Assembly: GCA_020639295.1 (NCBI GenBank) | Contig: JACKGY010000006.1 | Coordinates: forward strand, 124,001-188,000 | Reading direction: 5' to 3' | Length of the DNA stretch: 64,000 nt | Origin: Planctomycetota bacterium | GTDB taxonomy: Bacteria; Planctomycetota; GCA-002687715; DRQF01 | Shown here: positions 35,808-45,797 of the stretch, piece after piece | How the letters are laid out: each line of letters opens with the position of its first letter | How positions within the stretch are numbered: position 1 is the first letter of the stretch | Position numbers and translations under genes: made by a program | The notes under the pieces: generated by a model | The model's input: only the letters and a program-made list of their open reading frames with translations | Database searches by the model: none | What the model was told of the DNA's origin: nothing

Positions 35808-36269
35808 TCAGCTCCGGACGTGCGGCCGGGTCACGGCCCCATAGGTCTCGGCGAGTTCATGATCGAGGGCCAGGCGGGTCGGACCCTCGACCGCGAGGGC
35901 GGCCGAGGCGATGTCGTCGAGGGTCACCACGCCGAGAACGTGCTCGTCGGGACCGAGGACCGGCAGACGCCGCAAGGCGTACATGCGCATCTTCAACAGG
36001 ACCTCGCCGAGGTCCTCCTCCGGCCGGCAGAAATGCACGTTGCGAGAGCAGACGCTGCGGACGGGGATCCGATCGAGCGGCAGGCCCTGCGTCAGCGCCC
36101 CCATGGCGATGTCGCGGTCGGTGATCAGGCCGCAGAGCTTCCCGGTCATCGATTCCACGACCGGCAGGGCGCCGACGTCGTTCTGCAGCATCATCGTCGC
36201 GGCCTCGGCCAGGGAGCTATCTCCGAAGCAGATCCTGGCCTTGCGATGCACGAGGTCGATGGCTTTCAT
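35808..36269 (-). CDS. Two-CBS-domain protein
   Basis: 153 residues from ATG 36269, with GGAG eight bases upstream. Two CBS motifs are seen: VGALPVVES...LCGLITDRDIA (about 30-65) and RRLPVLGPDEHVLGVVTLDDIA (about 100-125). Stand-alone CBS pairs bind adenine nucleotides and act as energy sensors. A hairpin repeat block begins just after its 3' end. A second CBS protein lies at 56438-56833 next to the same repeat family. The open frame upstream of 36269 has no supporting ribosome-binding site. Confidence 0.88.
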   Translation of the reverse strand: MKAIDLVHRKARICFGDSSLAEAATMMLQNDVGALPVVESMTGKLCGLITDRDIAMGALTQGLPLDRIPVRSVCSRNVHFCRPEEDLGEVLLKMRMYALRRLPVLGPDEHVLGVVTLDDIASAALAVEGPTRLALDHELAETYGAVTRPHVRS

Positions 36270-36422
36270 GGCAGGTCTCCTCGCGGTCAGCCACCGCGGC
36301 CCGGGCCGGGGAGGCGCCGCTGGCGGAGTCGTCGCCGGGGTGGCGCGACTCGGCCAGGGTCCGAGGTGCAAGCGCCGTACCGGCTTCGAAAGGAGACGAC
36401 CCGGCCGGAGGGCCGGGTCGAG

Positions 36423-36493
36423 AGCGGGTGATGAGAATCGAACTCACGTAGCCAGCTTGGAAGGCTGGAGCTTTACCACTAAGCTACACCCGC
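36423..36493 (-). tRNA. tRNA-Gly (anticodon TCC)
   Basis: The minus strand folds as a full cloverleaf: acceptor GCGGGTG pairs with CACCCGC, anticodon stem CCAGC/GCTGG encloses loop CTTCCAA (anticodon TCC), and the T arm contains TTCGATT. The base after the acceptor is T, the usual discriminator for Gly tRNA. The 3' CCA is not encoded. Confidence 0.96.
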
Positions 36494-36593
36494 GAGCGCG
36501 TCATGGTGACGCCTGCGCGGGAGGCATTCAAGCCTCTTCCCCATCGGCACCGGCCCGACGACCGGCCGCCGGACCTTCACCACGGAGCCCTCG

Positions 36594-37053
<460 letters not shown>

Positions 37054-37079
<26 letters not shown>

Positions 37080-39516
37080 GCGCCAACCGCCGTCCGGCCC
37101 AGAGGCCGAAGAACACGAGGACCCCGCCGGCGAGACCGAGCCCCAGGACGAAGCTCCGCGGCGCCGCGGCCTTCCGGAAGCGGACCCGGCTGATGCCGGC
37201 CTCGAGCACGACGCCGCGAAAGATCCCGTCGCAGCGTTGCAGGCGACGCTCCTCGCCGTTGACCTCCACCCGATCCCCATCGACGTGGAGGTCGCTGGTC
37301 ACGAGGAGCGCCCGTCCGGAGTCGATCTCCACCTCGACCTCGAGCAGGTCCGGTCGGAGAGTCAGGCCGCGAACCCGGCCCTCGCCCGGAGCGAGGACCG
37401 GAACCTCGCCGGCGACCAGGGCCTCGCGTCGCGGGTCGAAGTCCTCGGCCCGGAGCTGCCCGAGATCGCCGGCGCGGGCGGCGAAGACCAGGAAGGCCCT
37501 CGGCAGCGCGCTGCTGCGTTCGAGCAGGAGTCCGTCCTTCCCGGCGTGGAGCTGGCGGTAGATCCGACCGTCGGCCGACTTGAACTCCGTCCCTTGGACG
37601 AGTCCGGCCTGCGCCGACCAGTCGCCCGGGACCAGCAGCCAGCGCACCGCGGCGAGATCGAGGAGCTTCTCGTCGAAACCGCCGGGCGCGGCCCAGGCCA
37701 GCGCCAGCTTGCCGTTGGCCGTCACCGGGAAGCCACCCAGCTCGTCGAAGCGGTTCTCCGCCAGGGGCTGGAGGGCGCTGTAGCTGTCGAGGTTGGCGAT
37801 CCCGTAGGCGAGATTCGTCGCGGCCGGGAAGTTGCGCTGACGGGTCTCGGCCATCGAGTCCGGGCCGCCGAAGGCCTGCTCCACCGCGAGCAGCCGCCCC
37901 AGCTCGGGTCGGGCCTCGGCCATCATGACCTCGATCACCGGCGACCGCGGCCAGATCGCGTCGCGGGCGCACCAGGGCAGGGCCCGCCGGCCGTGGAGGC
38001 CGAGGTCGACCGCCAGGAGGGCGGCGAGCCCGGCCAGCACCAGACCGCGGCGTGCCGGCCAGCGAAGCAGGAGGAAGAGCAGGATCAGCGCGACCGCGAG
38101 CAACGCCGCGGCCCGGAGGACGATGCCCTGGCGTAGCTGCCGGGCGGCCTCGCCCTCGGGCGGATGCGCGAGCAGCGAGATCAGGACCGAGACGGCGAGG
38201 AAGGCGAGCAGGAGCAGCAAGCCGCGCAGGCGCCGGAAACCCGGCCGATCGAAGTCGCCGGCGAGGATCCGATCGAGTCCCGAACCGGCCAGGAGGACCA
38301 GGCCGAGGCCGACGATGGCGAGGAAGCGGTTGTTGGCGCCGAGGGCGAAGCCGGGCAGGAGCAGCACGGTGTCGTAGAAGGTGGGCACCCTCAGGACCAC
38401 GGCGGCCGCGAAACCGAAGGTGAGGATCAGCGCCCAGGACCAGCCGCCGCCGCGACGGAGGCCGAAGGGCGCGAGGACCAGGACCAGGACACCGACGTAG
38501 GCGGTCGCCAGCTCGTTGTGATTGCCCTCCGAGTACCAGAACCGCCCCGGGCCGGCGCCGTCGCCGAAGAAGTCCGGCGAGAACATCTGCGCCCCCCAGC
38601 CGGCGATCGCGCCGAGGAAGCGGCCGAAGCTCGGATGGGCCGGGAAGGCCGGGCCGGCGGCCCGCGCCGCCAGCGCCTGGCTGTCGCCGAGGTACTCCAG
38701 GAAGGGCAGGAGCTGCGGCGCCGCGAGCAGGCCACCGGCGAGAGCCGAAAGCGGCAGCGCCAGCCAGCCCGTCCAGGACCCGCGAGCCACCCCCGCGGGC
38801 CGGAGGCGTTGCTCGAGCTCGCGGCCGCCGAGGAAGATCGCCAGCGCCACCGCCGCCTTGAAGGCGGTCTCCGGGTGCCCGGCGAGGAGCAACATCGCGA
38901 AGGCGAGGGCGAAGGCGATGAAGCCGCCCGGACGCGGCCGCGCGCGGAGCCGATCGCCGAGGAGGAGCAGGAGCGGCAGCCAGGCGAGCACGGCGTGGTG
39001 GGGCCAGAGCAACCAGTAGGGATTGAAGCCGAAGCCGAGGAAGCCGACCGCGGCGAGGACCGAACCGGCCATGCCGAGACCGAGCCGCCGGGCCAGGCCG
39101 AGGAGGCCGAGGGCGCCGATGAGGACATGGAGGCCGATGAAGATCGACTGAGCCGAGCTGGTGTCCGCGCCGAGCAGGTAGAGCCACTGCGGCGGGTAGA
39201 GACAGCGCGTCTGGGGATTGGCCAGGAAGGGCTCGCCGAAGCCGTTCAGGTGGTTCCAGAACGGCAGCCGGCCGGCCTCGAACTCGCCGCGCATGAAGTC
39301 GCGCCAGGGCCGCATCTGCAGGGCCGGGTCGTTCAGGGTCCAGCGGCTCTCGCGAGCGCTCGCGAGCGGGCCCCGCCAGGGCCAGTGGCGGTCGAGCACG
39401 CCGTTGGCCGAGATCACCGCCCCCGCCGGCGCCCCGGCGGGCGGCCAGAGCAGCCAGATCGTGGCGATCAGGACCAGGAGCGCCGCGACCATCGTTTCGC
39501 CACGTCCTCGATTCAC
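37054..39516 (-). CDS. YfhO-family polytopic membrane protein 1
   Basis: 820 residues from GTG 39516, chosen because GGGGAG sits six bases upstream; ATG 39492 is an alternative. It has about twelve helices in residues 10-500, an Asp-rich first loop (ISANGVLDRHWPW), the YfhO motif RLPFWNHLNGFGEPFLANPQ, and a periplasmic C-terminal domain. YfhO proteins are GT-C-like enzymes; the Bacillus and Listeria members transfer sugars to teichoic acids. In this Gram-negative setting the acceptor is unknown. A paralog lies at 50138-52930. Confidence 0.85.
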
Positions 39517-39661
39517 GTCCCGCTCCCCGGTCCTCGCTTCATGGCGGGATTATCGACCATGCGCGCCGGGGCCGGAAGTCCTCCGGGAGCGCGGTCCTTC
39601 ACCTCGGGGCGCTCCTGCGGATAGAATCCGGCCTCATGCTTCCCCCGAAGGCCTGCTGAAC

Positions 39662-42600
39662 ATGCCCCTCGACGCGCGCGCCCCGATCCGCATCCTCCTC
39701 GCCCTCTTCGCCCTCGCCGGCATCCTGGCCGCCCAGGAACCGATCAAGGTCGAGGTCGAGGGCGCCCGCCGCAGCGCGGCCGAACTCGAGAGTCAGGTCA
39801 AGCCGCGGATCGAGGCGCTGCGAGCCCGCGTCCCCGAGAACCCGAACGAGGCCCAGGCCACCCTGGCCTCCGAGATCGAGTCGACCCTGGCCAAGCTCGG
39901 CGCCCTGCGCGACCTGATGATCCGCCTCGACGAGGCCGAGCGGCGGCGGCGCGACCACGAGGAAGCGGCGGCCCAGGCCCGGGATCGACTCGACGGCGCC
40001 CGGCGCGCCCTGGACAAGCCCGAGGTGCCGGGCACGATCGACGACGTCGTCCTGCGCGACATCAACGCCGCGGCGCAGGCCGCGGCGCAGGCGGTCACGA
40101 CCGCCGAGAACGAGGTCGCCCGGGTCACGCGCGAACGTGGCGAACGCGCCCGGACCTTCGCCGAGACGGCGAACAACATCGAGAAGCTCGGCAAGGAACG
40201 GGCCGGCCTCCTGGTCGCGCTCGACCAGAGCGAGAACGGGCCGGAGCGCAAGGACGAACTCGCCCTCCTCCTGCTGCGCAACGAGCTCGAGATGCGTCGC
40301 ACCGAGCTGCAGCGCGACCGACACACCGACATCGATCGCCTCGACGAGTCCTCGGCCCAGCGCGCCCAGGCCCAGCTCGAGCTCGTGCGCCTGGAGAAGC
40401 AGGCCGCCGACGCGCGGCTCTCGCTCGCCCGCGAGCGCCATGCCGCCGCCCTCGAGGCCGCGCGCAAGAAGGCCGAGGAGGAGGCCCTGCGCAAGAAGCA
40501 GGAGGCCGAGGCCGAGAACCAGTCCGAGGCGCGCAAGGCCCTGCTCGGCCTGCAGGCCCTCGCCCTCGATCTCGAGGCGCGCAAGAACGAGGAGGAGCGG
40601 ATCCGCACCGAGTGGGAGGAGGAGAAGGACTCGCTCACCAAGGAGCTGAAGCGGATCGAGAGCCAGGAGAAGGAGCTCGACACGCTCTTCCCCGAGGGCG
40701 AGAAGCTCGACGCGGTGCGCGGACTCCATCTCGACTTCCAGCTCGGCCTGGTCCGCGAGGAGCTGCCTCGGCTCCAGCGTCGGCTCGGCCGCCTGACCGA
40801 GCGCGTGGCCCGGCTGCAGCGCGGCATCGACACCGAGCGCTTCCAGAACCAGCAGCTCCACGGGCTCCTGCAGTCGCTCGAGGATCGTGGCCTGCGCGGT
40901 CCGGTGTCGGCCGACGCCGAGGCCAACGATCGTTCCGAGGACTACTACCGGCTGCGGGTCGGCTGGAATCGCGGCGTCAAGCAGATCGAGGACGCCACCG
41001 CCGGCACCACCAACCCGGTGATGCTGGCGCTACGCCAGCGCCTGGAGTTCTGGCGCACCGAGTGGGCGACGGCCGAGAAGAAGATCCGCGACAACCTCGA
41101 CGCGCGCGAGGCGATCCTGAACGTCACCGCCGACGCCGCGCGGGAGTCGCTGCAACGCAACGAGAGGATCGCCGACATCCTGGTCGATCGCGAGGCCCGG
41201 CTCGAGGCCTTGGCCTTCTGGCTCCGCCGCGACCCGCCCTTCTCGGCGCCGCGGCGCGAGGGCATGGCGAAGGAGCTCGCGGCGCTTGGGTCGAGCCTGG
41301 GCGCGCGCCTGGGCGATCTCGGCGCGGACCTCGGCCGGGGCTTCGGCCACCTTCCCGGCAAGGCCGGCTTCCTGGCGCTGATCTGCGGCCTGATCCTGGC
41401 GGTCGTCCGCCGGCTCCGCTCCAACCCGGCCGCCCGGATCGAGCGGATCGTCGCCAAGGGCCGCGATCCGCTGGTCGAGCTGGCCCTGGTCACCGGCTTC
41501 CTGGTGGTCGAGACCAGTCACCTGCTCCTCTTCATGATCGGCCTGGCCTCGATCTGGCTGGCACCGGTGCCGACCGACCCCTTCGCCGGCGCCGCCTGTG
41601 CCCTGGTCCTGATCGGCACCCTGCGGCTGGCGCTGGTCCGCCTGGTCGCCTACATCTCGGAGGCCTCCGAGGACGTCGACACCTTCCTCGCGCTCGAGGC
41701 CCAGCACTTCATCCGCCAGGCGGTGATCGGCTTCGTGGTCACGATCCCGCCGCTCTTCTTCTTCGAACGCGCCGACGCACCCTACCTCGGCGAGGCGGCC
41801 CGCTTCGCCGCCACGCTCTGGGCCTTCGTGGTCGCGGGGCGCCTCACCTTCCGGCGGCGGATCCTCGCCGTGCTGGTACCGGCGCGCGAGGGCAACGCGA
41901 TCGGTCGCGGTCTCCGCGGCTTGATCCGCGGCACCTGGCCGCTGATCGCCCTGTTCATCGGCCTGATCGCGGTCCTCGAGTTCCTCGGCTACCAGAACGC
42001 CAGCCTCTTCCTCCTCCGGCGAACCCTGGTGGCCTCGGCCTACCTGGTCGCCCTCAACGTCGTCTACCAGTTCATCCACGCCTTCATCCAGAGCCGGACC
42101 ATCTCGCAGGTCGAGCACGCCGAGAACACCGAGCAGACGCAGGAGCTGATGACGCGCGCCCACCAGCGCCAGCTCGAGGCCTACCACCGGATGTTCAACC
42201 TGCCGCTGCTCGCCATGACCCTGATCGGCGGCGTCATCGGCGTGATGGCGATCTTCGGGCTCTGGGGCGCGCGCTGGAGCAAGTTCAGCAGCTCGCAGGT
42301 CTTCAAGGAGGTGGTCGAGGACGGCAAGGTCCTGCCCGGCCTCACCTGGGGCGACCTGGGCGTCGCGCTGCTGATCTTCGTGATCGGCTACGTGGTCGCG
42401 CGCATCATCCGCGACCTCATCGTGGTCGGCATCGGCACGACGCACGACGACCGCCGTGGCGGTCGCTACGCCGTCGGCACCCTGGTCTTCTACCTGCTGA
42501 TGATGCTGGTCATCGTCTTCGGCCTGCGCACCATGCAGGTCAAGCTCACCGACTTCAACTGGCTCCTGGCCACCGCCGGTGTCGCGATCGGTTTCGGTCT

Positions 42601-43198
42601 GACCCAGATCCTGTCCAACTTCGTCTCCGGTCTGATCCTCTTCGTGGAACGGCCGGTCCAGGTCGGTGACATCATCACCATCGGCGACGTCGAGGGCGAC
42701 GTGCGCAAGATCTCGATCCGCTCCACGATCGTCCGCACGCGCGACGGCGTCTCGATCATCCTGCCCAACCGCAAGCTGATCGAGGAAGACGTGATCAACT
42801 GGTCGCACAGCGACGCCAAGACCCGGATCAAGGTCGAGGTCGGCGTCGCCTATGGTTCCGACGTCGCCCTGGTGAAGAAGGTCCTGATCGAGGTCGCCGA
42901 GCGCGAGGGTCGGGTCCTCAAACGGCCGCGGCCGGAGGTCGACTTCATGGCCTTCGGCGAGAGCGAGCTGAGCTTCCGAATCCTGGTCTGGCTGGCGACC
43001 CCCGACCTCACCCTGCAGCGTCGGGTCCGGTCGGACCTCAATTCGGCGATCGACGCCACCTTCCGCCGCAACGGCATCGAGATCCCCTTCCCGCAGCGCG
43101 ACCTGCACATCCGCGACACCCCGCGGACGATCGAGCAGAAGCGGGCCGAGGCCGAACAGGAGCGCCAGGAGAAGCTCGAGGGCGGAGACGGGACGTGA
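39662..43198 (+). CDS. Large MscS-family mechanosensitive channel (MscK-like)
   Basis: 1178 residues from ATG 39662. A signal peptide (ending LAAQE) precedes a long charged coiled-coil region (about residues 30-520), the layout of MscK/KefA-type channels. About eight to eleven helices follow. The pore helix and beta domain lie near residues 960-1050 (FGLTQILSNFVSGLILFVERPVQVGD, then GDVRKISIRSTIV and LPNRKLI), all typical of MscS. The frame is open to 39218, but that part is antisense to the YfhO gene. It should act as an osmotic safety valve in the inner membrane. NagA overlaps its stop (GTGA). Confidence 0.93.
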   Translation: MPLDARAPIRILLALFALAGILAAQEPIKVEVEGARRSAAELESQVKPRIEALRARVPENPNEAQATLASEIESTLAKLGALRDLMIRLDEAERRRRDHEEAAAQARDRLDGARRALDKPEVPGTIDDVVLRDINAAAQAAAQAVTTAENEVARVTRERGERARTFAETANNIEKLGKERAGLLVALDQSENGPERKDELALLLLRNELEMRRTELQRDRHTDIDRLDESSAQRAQAQLELVRLEKQAADARLSLARERHAAALEAARKKAEEEALRKKQEAEAENQSEARKALLGLQALALDLEARKNEEERIRTEWEEEKDSLTKELKRIESQEKELDTLFPEGEKLDAVRGLHLDFQLGLVREELPRLQRRLGRLTERVARLQRGIDTERFQNQQLHGLLQSLEDRGLRGPVSADAEANDRSEDYYRLRVGWNRGVKQIEDATAGTTNPVMLALRQRLEFWRTEWATAEKKIRDNLDAREAILNVTADAARESLQRNERIADILVDREARLEALAFWLRRDPPFSAPRREGMAKELAALGSSLGARLGDLGADLGRGFGHLPGKAGFLALICGLILAVVRRLRSNPAARIERIVAKGRDPLVELALVTGFLVVETSHLLLFMIGLASIWLAPVPTDPFAGAACALVLIGTLRLALVRLVAYISEASEDVDTFLALEAQHFIRQAVIGFVVTIPPLFFFERADAPYLGEAARFAATLWAFVVAGRLTFRRRILAVLVPAREGNAIGRGLRGLIRGTWPLIALFIGLIAVLEFLGYQNASLFLLRRTLVASAYLVALNVVYQFIHAFIQSRTISQVEHAENTEQTQELMTRAHQRQLEAYHRMFNLPLLAMTLIGGVIGVMAIFGLWGARWSKFSSSQVFKEVVEDGKVLPGLTWGDLGVALLIFVIGYVVARIIRDLIVVGIGTTHDDRRGGRYAVGTLVFYLLMMLVIVFGLRTMQVKLTDFNWLLATAGVAIGFGLTQILSNFVSGLILFVERPVQVGDIITIGDVEGDVRKISIRSTIVRTRDGVSIILPNRKLIEEDVINWSHSDAKTRIKVEVGVAYGSDVALVKKVLIEVAEREGRVLKRPRPEVDFMAFGESELSFRILVWLATPDLTLQRRVRSDLNSAIDATFRRNGIEIPFPQRDLHIRDTPRTIEQKRAEAEQERQEKLEGGDGT

Positions 43199-44310
43199 GC
43201 CTCGTCCTCCGCGAGGCGCGGCTCGACGGCCGCGTCGTCGACCTCCTGCTCGAAGACGGCCGGATCGCCGCGATCGGCCCCGACCTGCGGGTGCCGGCCG
43301 ACGCCGAGACGATCGCGGCCGCGGGCGATCTGGTCGCCCCGGCCTTCGTCGACCTCCAGCTCAACGGCGCCTTCGGTCACGACCTGATCGAGGAGCCCGA
43401 GAGCCTCTGGACCATCGCGAGGCGACTACCCCGGCACGGCGTCGGCGCCTTCCTGCCCACGGCGATCAGCTGCGACGAATCGAGGCTCCAGGCCCTCATC
43501 GACGTGATCGCGCGCGGTCCGGCGGCCGACTTCGTCGGCGCCCGGGTGCTCGGCCTGCACCTCGAAGGCCCCTGCCTCGCGCCGGCCCGACGTGGCGCGC
43601 ACGAGGAGGCCTGGCTGAGATCGCCGGCCGCCGCGCCCGCGGCCCTGCGTCATCCCCTGGTGCGGATGGTGACCCTCGCGCCCGAGCTGCCGGGAGCGCC
43701 GGAGCTGATCGCCGAGCTGACCGGCCGCGGCATCGTCGTCGCCGCGGGCCATTCGATGGCCGGCCCGGCCGAGCTCGCCGCCGCGCGACGGGCCGGCCTG
43801 AAGACGGGCACCCACCTCTTCAACGCGATGAGCGGCCTCCACCACCGGGAGCCCGGTCTCGCCGCGGCCTTGCTCGACGACGACGCGCTCCACTGCGGGA
43901 TCATCGCCGACGGCATCCACGTCGATCCCCTGCTGCTCCGGTTGGCGCTGCGGCTGAAGGGCCCGGACCGACTCTACCTGGTCAGCGACGCGATGGCCGG
44001 GGCCGGTTGCGCGCCCGGCCGCCACCGGCTCGCCGGCCAGGAGGTCCTGATCGACGATCGAGCCGTCCGCCTGCCCGATGGCCGTCTGGCCGGCAGCGCG
44101 ACCCTGCTCGACCGCGGCCTCGCCATCATGCGCGCGGCCACCGGTCTCGAGATCGACGCCCTCCTGCCGCTGGTCACGAGCACGCCCGCCGCGCTGCTCG
44201 GCGAGGAGATCCGTCTCGAGGCCGGCGCGCGCGCGGATCTGGTCCTGCTTTCGCCCTCGGCCGAGGTCCGCGCTACGATCCTCGCCGGCCGGCTCTGCCA
44301 CCGCGGCTGA
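43195..44310 (+). CDS. nagA: N-acetylglucosamine-6-phosphate deacetylase
   Basis: 371 residues from GTG 43195, overlapping the stop of the channel gene. The signature PAFVDLQLNGAFGHD, metal ligand Glu in LEGP, His in AAGHS and THLFNAM, and the catalytic Asp in LVSDAMA all fit NagA, which removes the acetyl group from GlcNAc-6-phosphate during amino-sugar and cell-wall recycling. Length is normal for the family. No nagB or transporter is adjacent. Confidence 0.92.
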   Translation: MSLVLREARLDGRVVDLLLEDGRIAAIGPDLRVPADAETIAAAGDLVAPAFVDLQLNGAFGHDLIEEPESLWTIARRLPRHGVGAFLPTAISCDESRLQALIDVIARGPAADFVGARVLGLHLEGPCLAPARRGAHEEAWLRSPAAAPAALRHPLVRMVTLAPELPGAPELIAELTGRGIVVAAGHSMAGPAELAAARRAGLKTGTHLFNAMSGLHHREPGLAAALLDDDALHCGIIADGIHVDPLLLRLALRLKGPDRLYLVSDAMAGAGCAPGRHRLAGQEVLIDDRAVRLPDGRLAGSATLLDRGLAIMRAATGLEIDALLPLVTSTPAALLGEEIRLEAGARADLVLLSPSAEVRATILAGRLCHRG

Positions 44311-44826
44311 GCTTCCGCAACGGGGGCCGGAAACCTGGCGAGAACTGAGCCACGAGGGCATGAGGGTCACATGAGACGGAAACGGATCGCGTCGATGCTG
44401 GCGGCCGCCACGGTCCTCGTCGCGGCCTGTACCCGGCCGGTCGAGGAGGATGGAGTCGCGCAGCTTCGAGGACGTCAAGTGGCTGTTCAATTCGCTGAGG
44501 ATGTGGCGCCACAAGCACTGAGACGCGCAACCCGGGAGCGCAGCCCATCGCCTGGAACTTCGTCGGATCAATTCGCCCAGGTCTTGGGGTCGGTGGCGAG
44601 GGCCTGATCTTCGAGGCCGCTCGTCTCGGTGACGAGGCCGGATCGGGAGGGAGTCGCCGGACCGATCCAGGGCGGCGAAGCGCGGCGTCGAGGCCTCGCC
44701 GGCTGGACCGCGCGCGGCCGGTCGGCCCAGGTCCGGGACTCCGATCTGCCCGGGAGTGCGGGCTCGCGCCTTGACGCCGTCATGCCGGGCTTCGAGAATC
44801 GCGGCGAGTCATCGAGGGAGACAGCC
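44311..44826. other. Non-coding or decayed stretch with a doubtful small lipoprotein ORF
   Basis: 516 bases between nagA and the methyltransferase. It contains one candidate small gene at 44371-44607 on the plus strand (78 residues) that begins like a lipoprotein (MLAAATVLVAAC) and then turns into sequence without clear structure. A different frame inside it gives a short tail ending EDVKWLFNSLRMWRHKH, which looks more protein-like. This suggests a frameshifted remnant. No hairpin terminator was seen. Confidence 0.4.
44371..44607 (+). CDS. Possible small lipoprotein or remnant
   Basis: 78 residues with a convincing lipoprotein signal (lysine/arginine-rich start, hydrophobic core, Cys at VAAC). 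The mature part has no recognisable fold, and codon patterns change after about residue 28. No strong ribosome-binding site is present. It may be a real small outer-membrane lipoprotein, or the first part of a longer gene broken by a frameshift near 44455. Confidence 0.35.
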   Translation: MRRKRIASMLAAATVLVAACTRPVEEDGVAQLRGRQVAVQFAEDVAPQALRRATRERSPSPGTSSDQFAQVLGSVARA

Positions 44827-45717
44827 GTGGTCGAGTTGCCGGCGGATCACTGGGGAAGGCTCGATCCGGTCTACAGCGAGCTGCGCCGCCGGCTCCGCGC
44901 CGATCCGGCCTGGCGCTACGGACCGCTTCGGGTCCACGAGGTGGCCAGCCGCGTCCACGAGAGGTTGAGCCGGCAAGGCTCGATCGTCGGTCTCCGCTAT
45001 CTCGACGTGGGGGCCGGGCAGCAGCATCCCCTGGGCACGACCGTGGCGCTCTACCTCAACGGGCTCTCCTTCGGCGCGGCGATGGACTACGCGGCCACCG
45101 AACCGCGCCGCGCCGCCGAGGCCCTCTACGATCTCCTGGTCGACTGCCTGGTCGAGCCCGACCGCTGGCACTGGAGCGACATCGCGCGCGATCGCTTCCT
45201 GGGCAACGTCCGCCGCTTCGACCTGCCGGCGCTGCGCGCGGGCGACCTGGACCGGGGAATCCGCGACCTGCCCCTGCGCTACCTGGTGGGCGATCTCGGC
45301 AACCCGCCCTTCAAGCCGGAGAGCTTCGACCTGATGTCGTCGCAGGCGGTCCTCGAGCACTTCCTCGACCACGGGCAGGTCTTCGCCCGGCTCTACCAGC
45401 TCCTCGCCCGCGGCGGCCGCGCCTATCACCGGATCGACCTCAGCGACCATCGGCGCTACGACGAGCCCGACCGCTTCCACCACTGGTCCTTCCTGGCCGA
45501 GGACGAGGCCTGGTCGGACGGGCTCTGCAACCGGCTCAGGGCCGAGGAGATGGTGGCGGCCCTGGCCGCCGCCGGCTTCGAGGTGGAGGTCCAGGAACGG
45601 CATCGCCTACCGCTGCCGCCCGGCTTCCGGAGTCGGCTCGCCGGCCGTTTCGCGGCCATGTCGGACGCCGAGATCGAGACCACCGCGATCGACTGCCTCA
45701 CCAGCCGCGCGCCCTGA
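44827..45717 (+). CDS. SAM-dependent methyltransferase
   Basis: 296 residues. The start GTG 44827 was chosen because GAGGGAG ends six bases upstream; an in-frame ATG at 44782 and an opening at 44629 lack such a site. The SAM-binding motif is YLDVGAGQQHPLG, the acidic end of strand 2 is AMDYAATEP, and motif post-I DLMSSQAVLEHFLD is class I-like. The substrate is unknown. A helical insertion (about 80-150) precedes the catalytic strand. The gene converges on the protease operon across a terminator hairpin. Confidence 0.85.
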   Translation: MVELPADHWGRLDPVYSELRRRLRADPAWRYGPLRVHEVASRVHERLSRQGSIVGLRYLDVGAGQQHPLGTTVALYLNGLSFGAAMDYAATEPRRAAEALYDLLVDCLVEPDRWHWSDIARDRFLGNVRRFDLPALRAGDLDRGIRDLPLRYLVGDLGNPPFKPESFDLMSSQAVLEHFLDHGQVFARLYQLLARGGRAYHRIDLSDHRRYDEPDRFHHWSFLAEDEAWSDGLCNRLRAEEMVAALAAAGFEVEVQERHRLPLPPGFRSRLAGRFAAMSDAEIETTAIDCLTSRAP

Positions 45718-45743
45718 TCCGCAGCGCGACGCGGGCAAGAAGA

Positions 45744-45770
45744 AAGCCCCGCCGGTGACCGGCGGGGCTT
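45744..45770 (-). terminator. Hairpin terminator between convergent genes
   Basis: A perfect 12-bp stem (AAGCCCCGCCGG with CCGGCGGGGCTT) around the loop TGA. On the minus strand it is followed by TTCTTCTTG, so it fits an intrinsic terminator for the protease gene; on the plus strand there is no T run, so it may work only weakly for the methyltransferase gene. Confidence 0.8.
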
Positions 45771-45797
45771 GATCATGAACGCAGGGTCGACCGGCTC

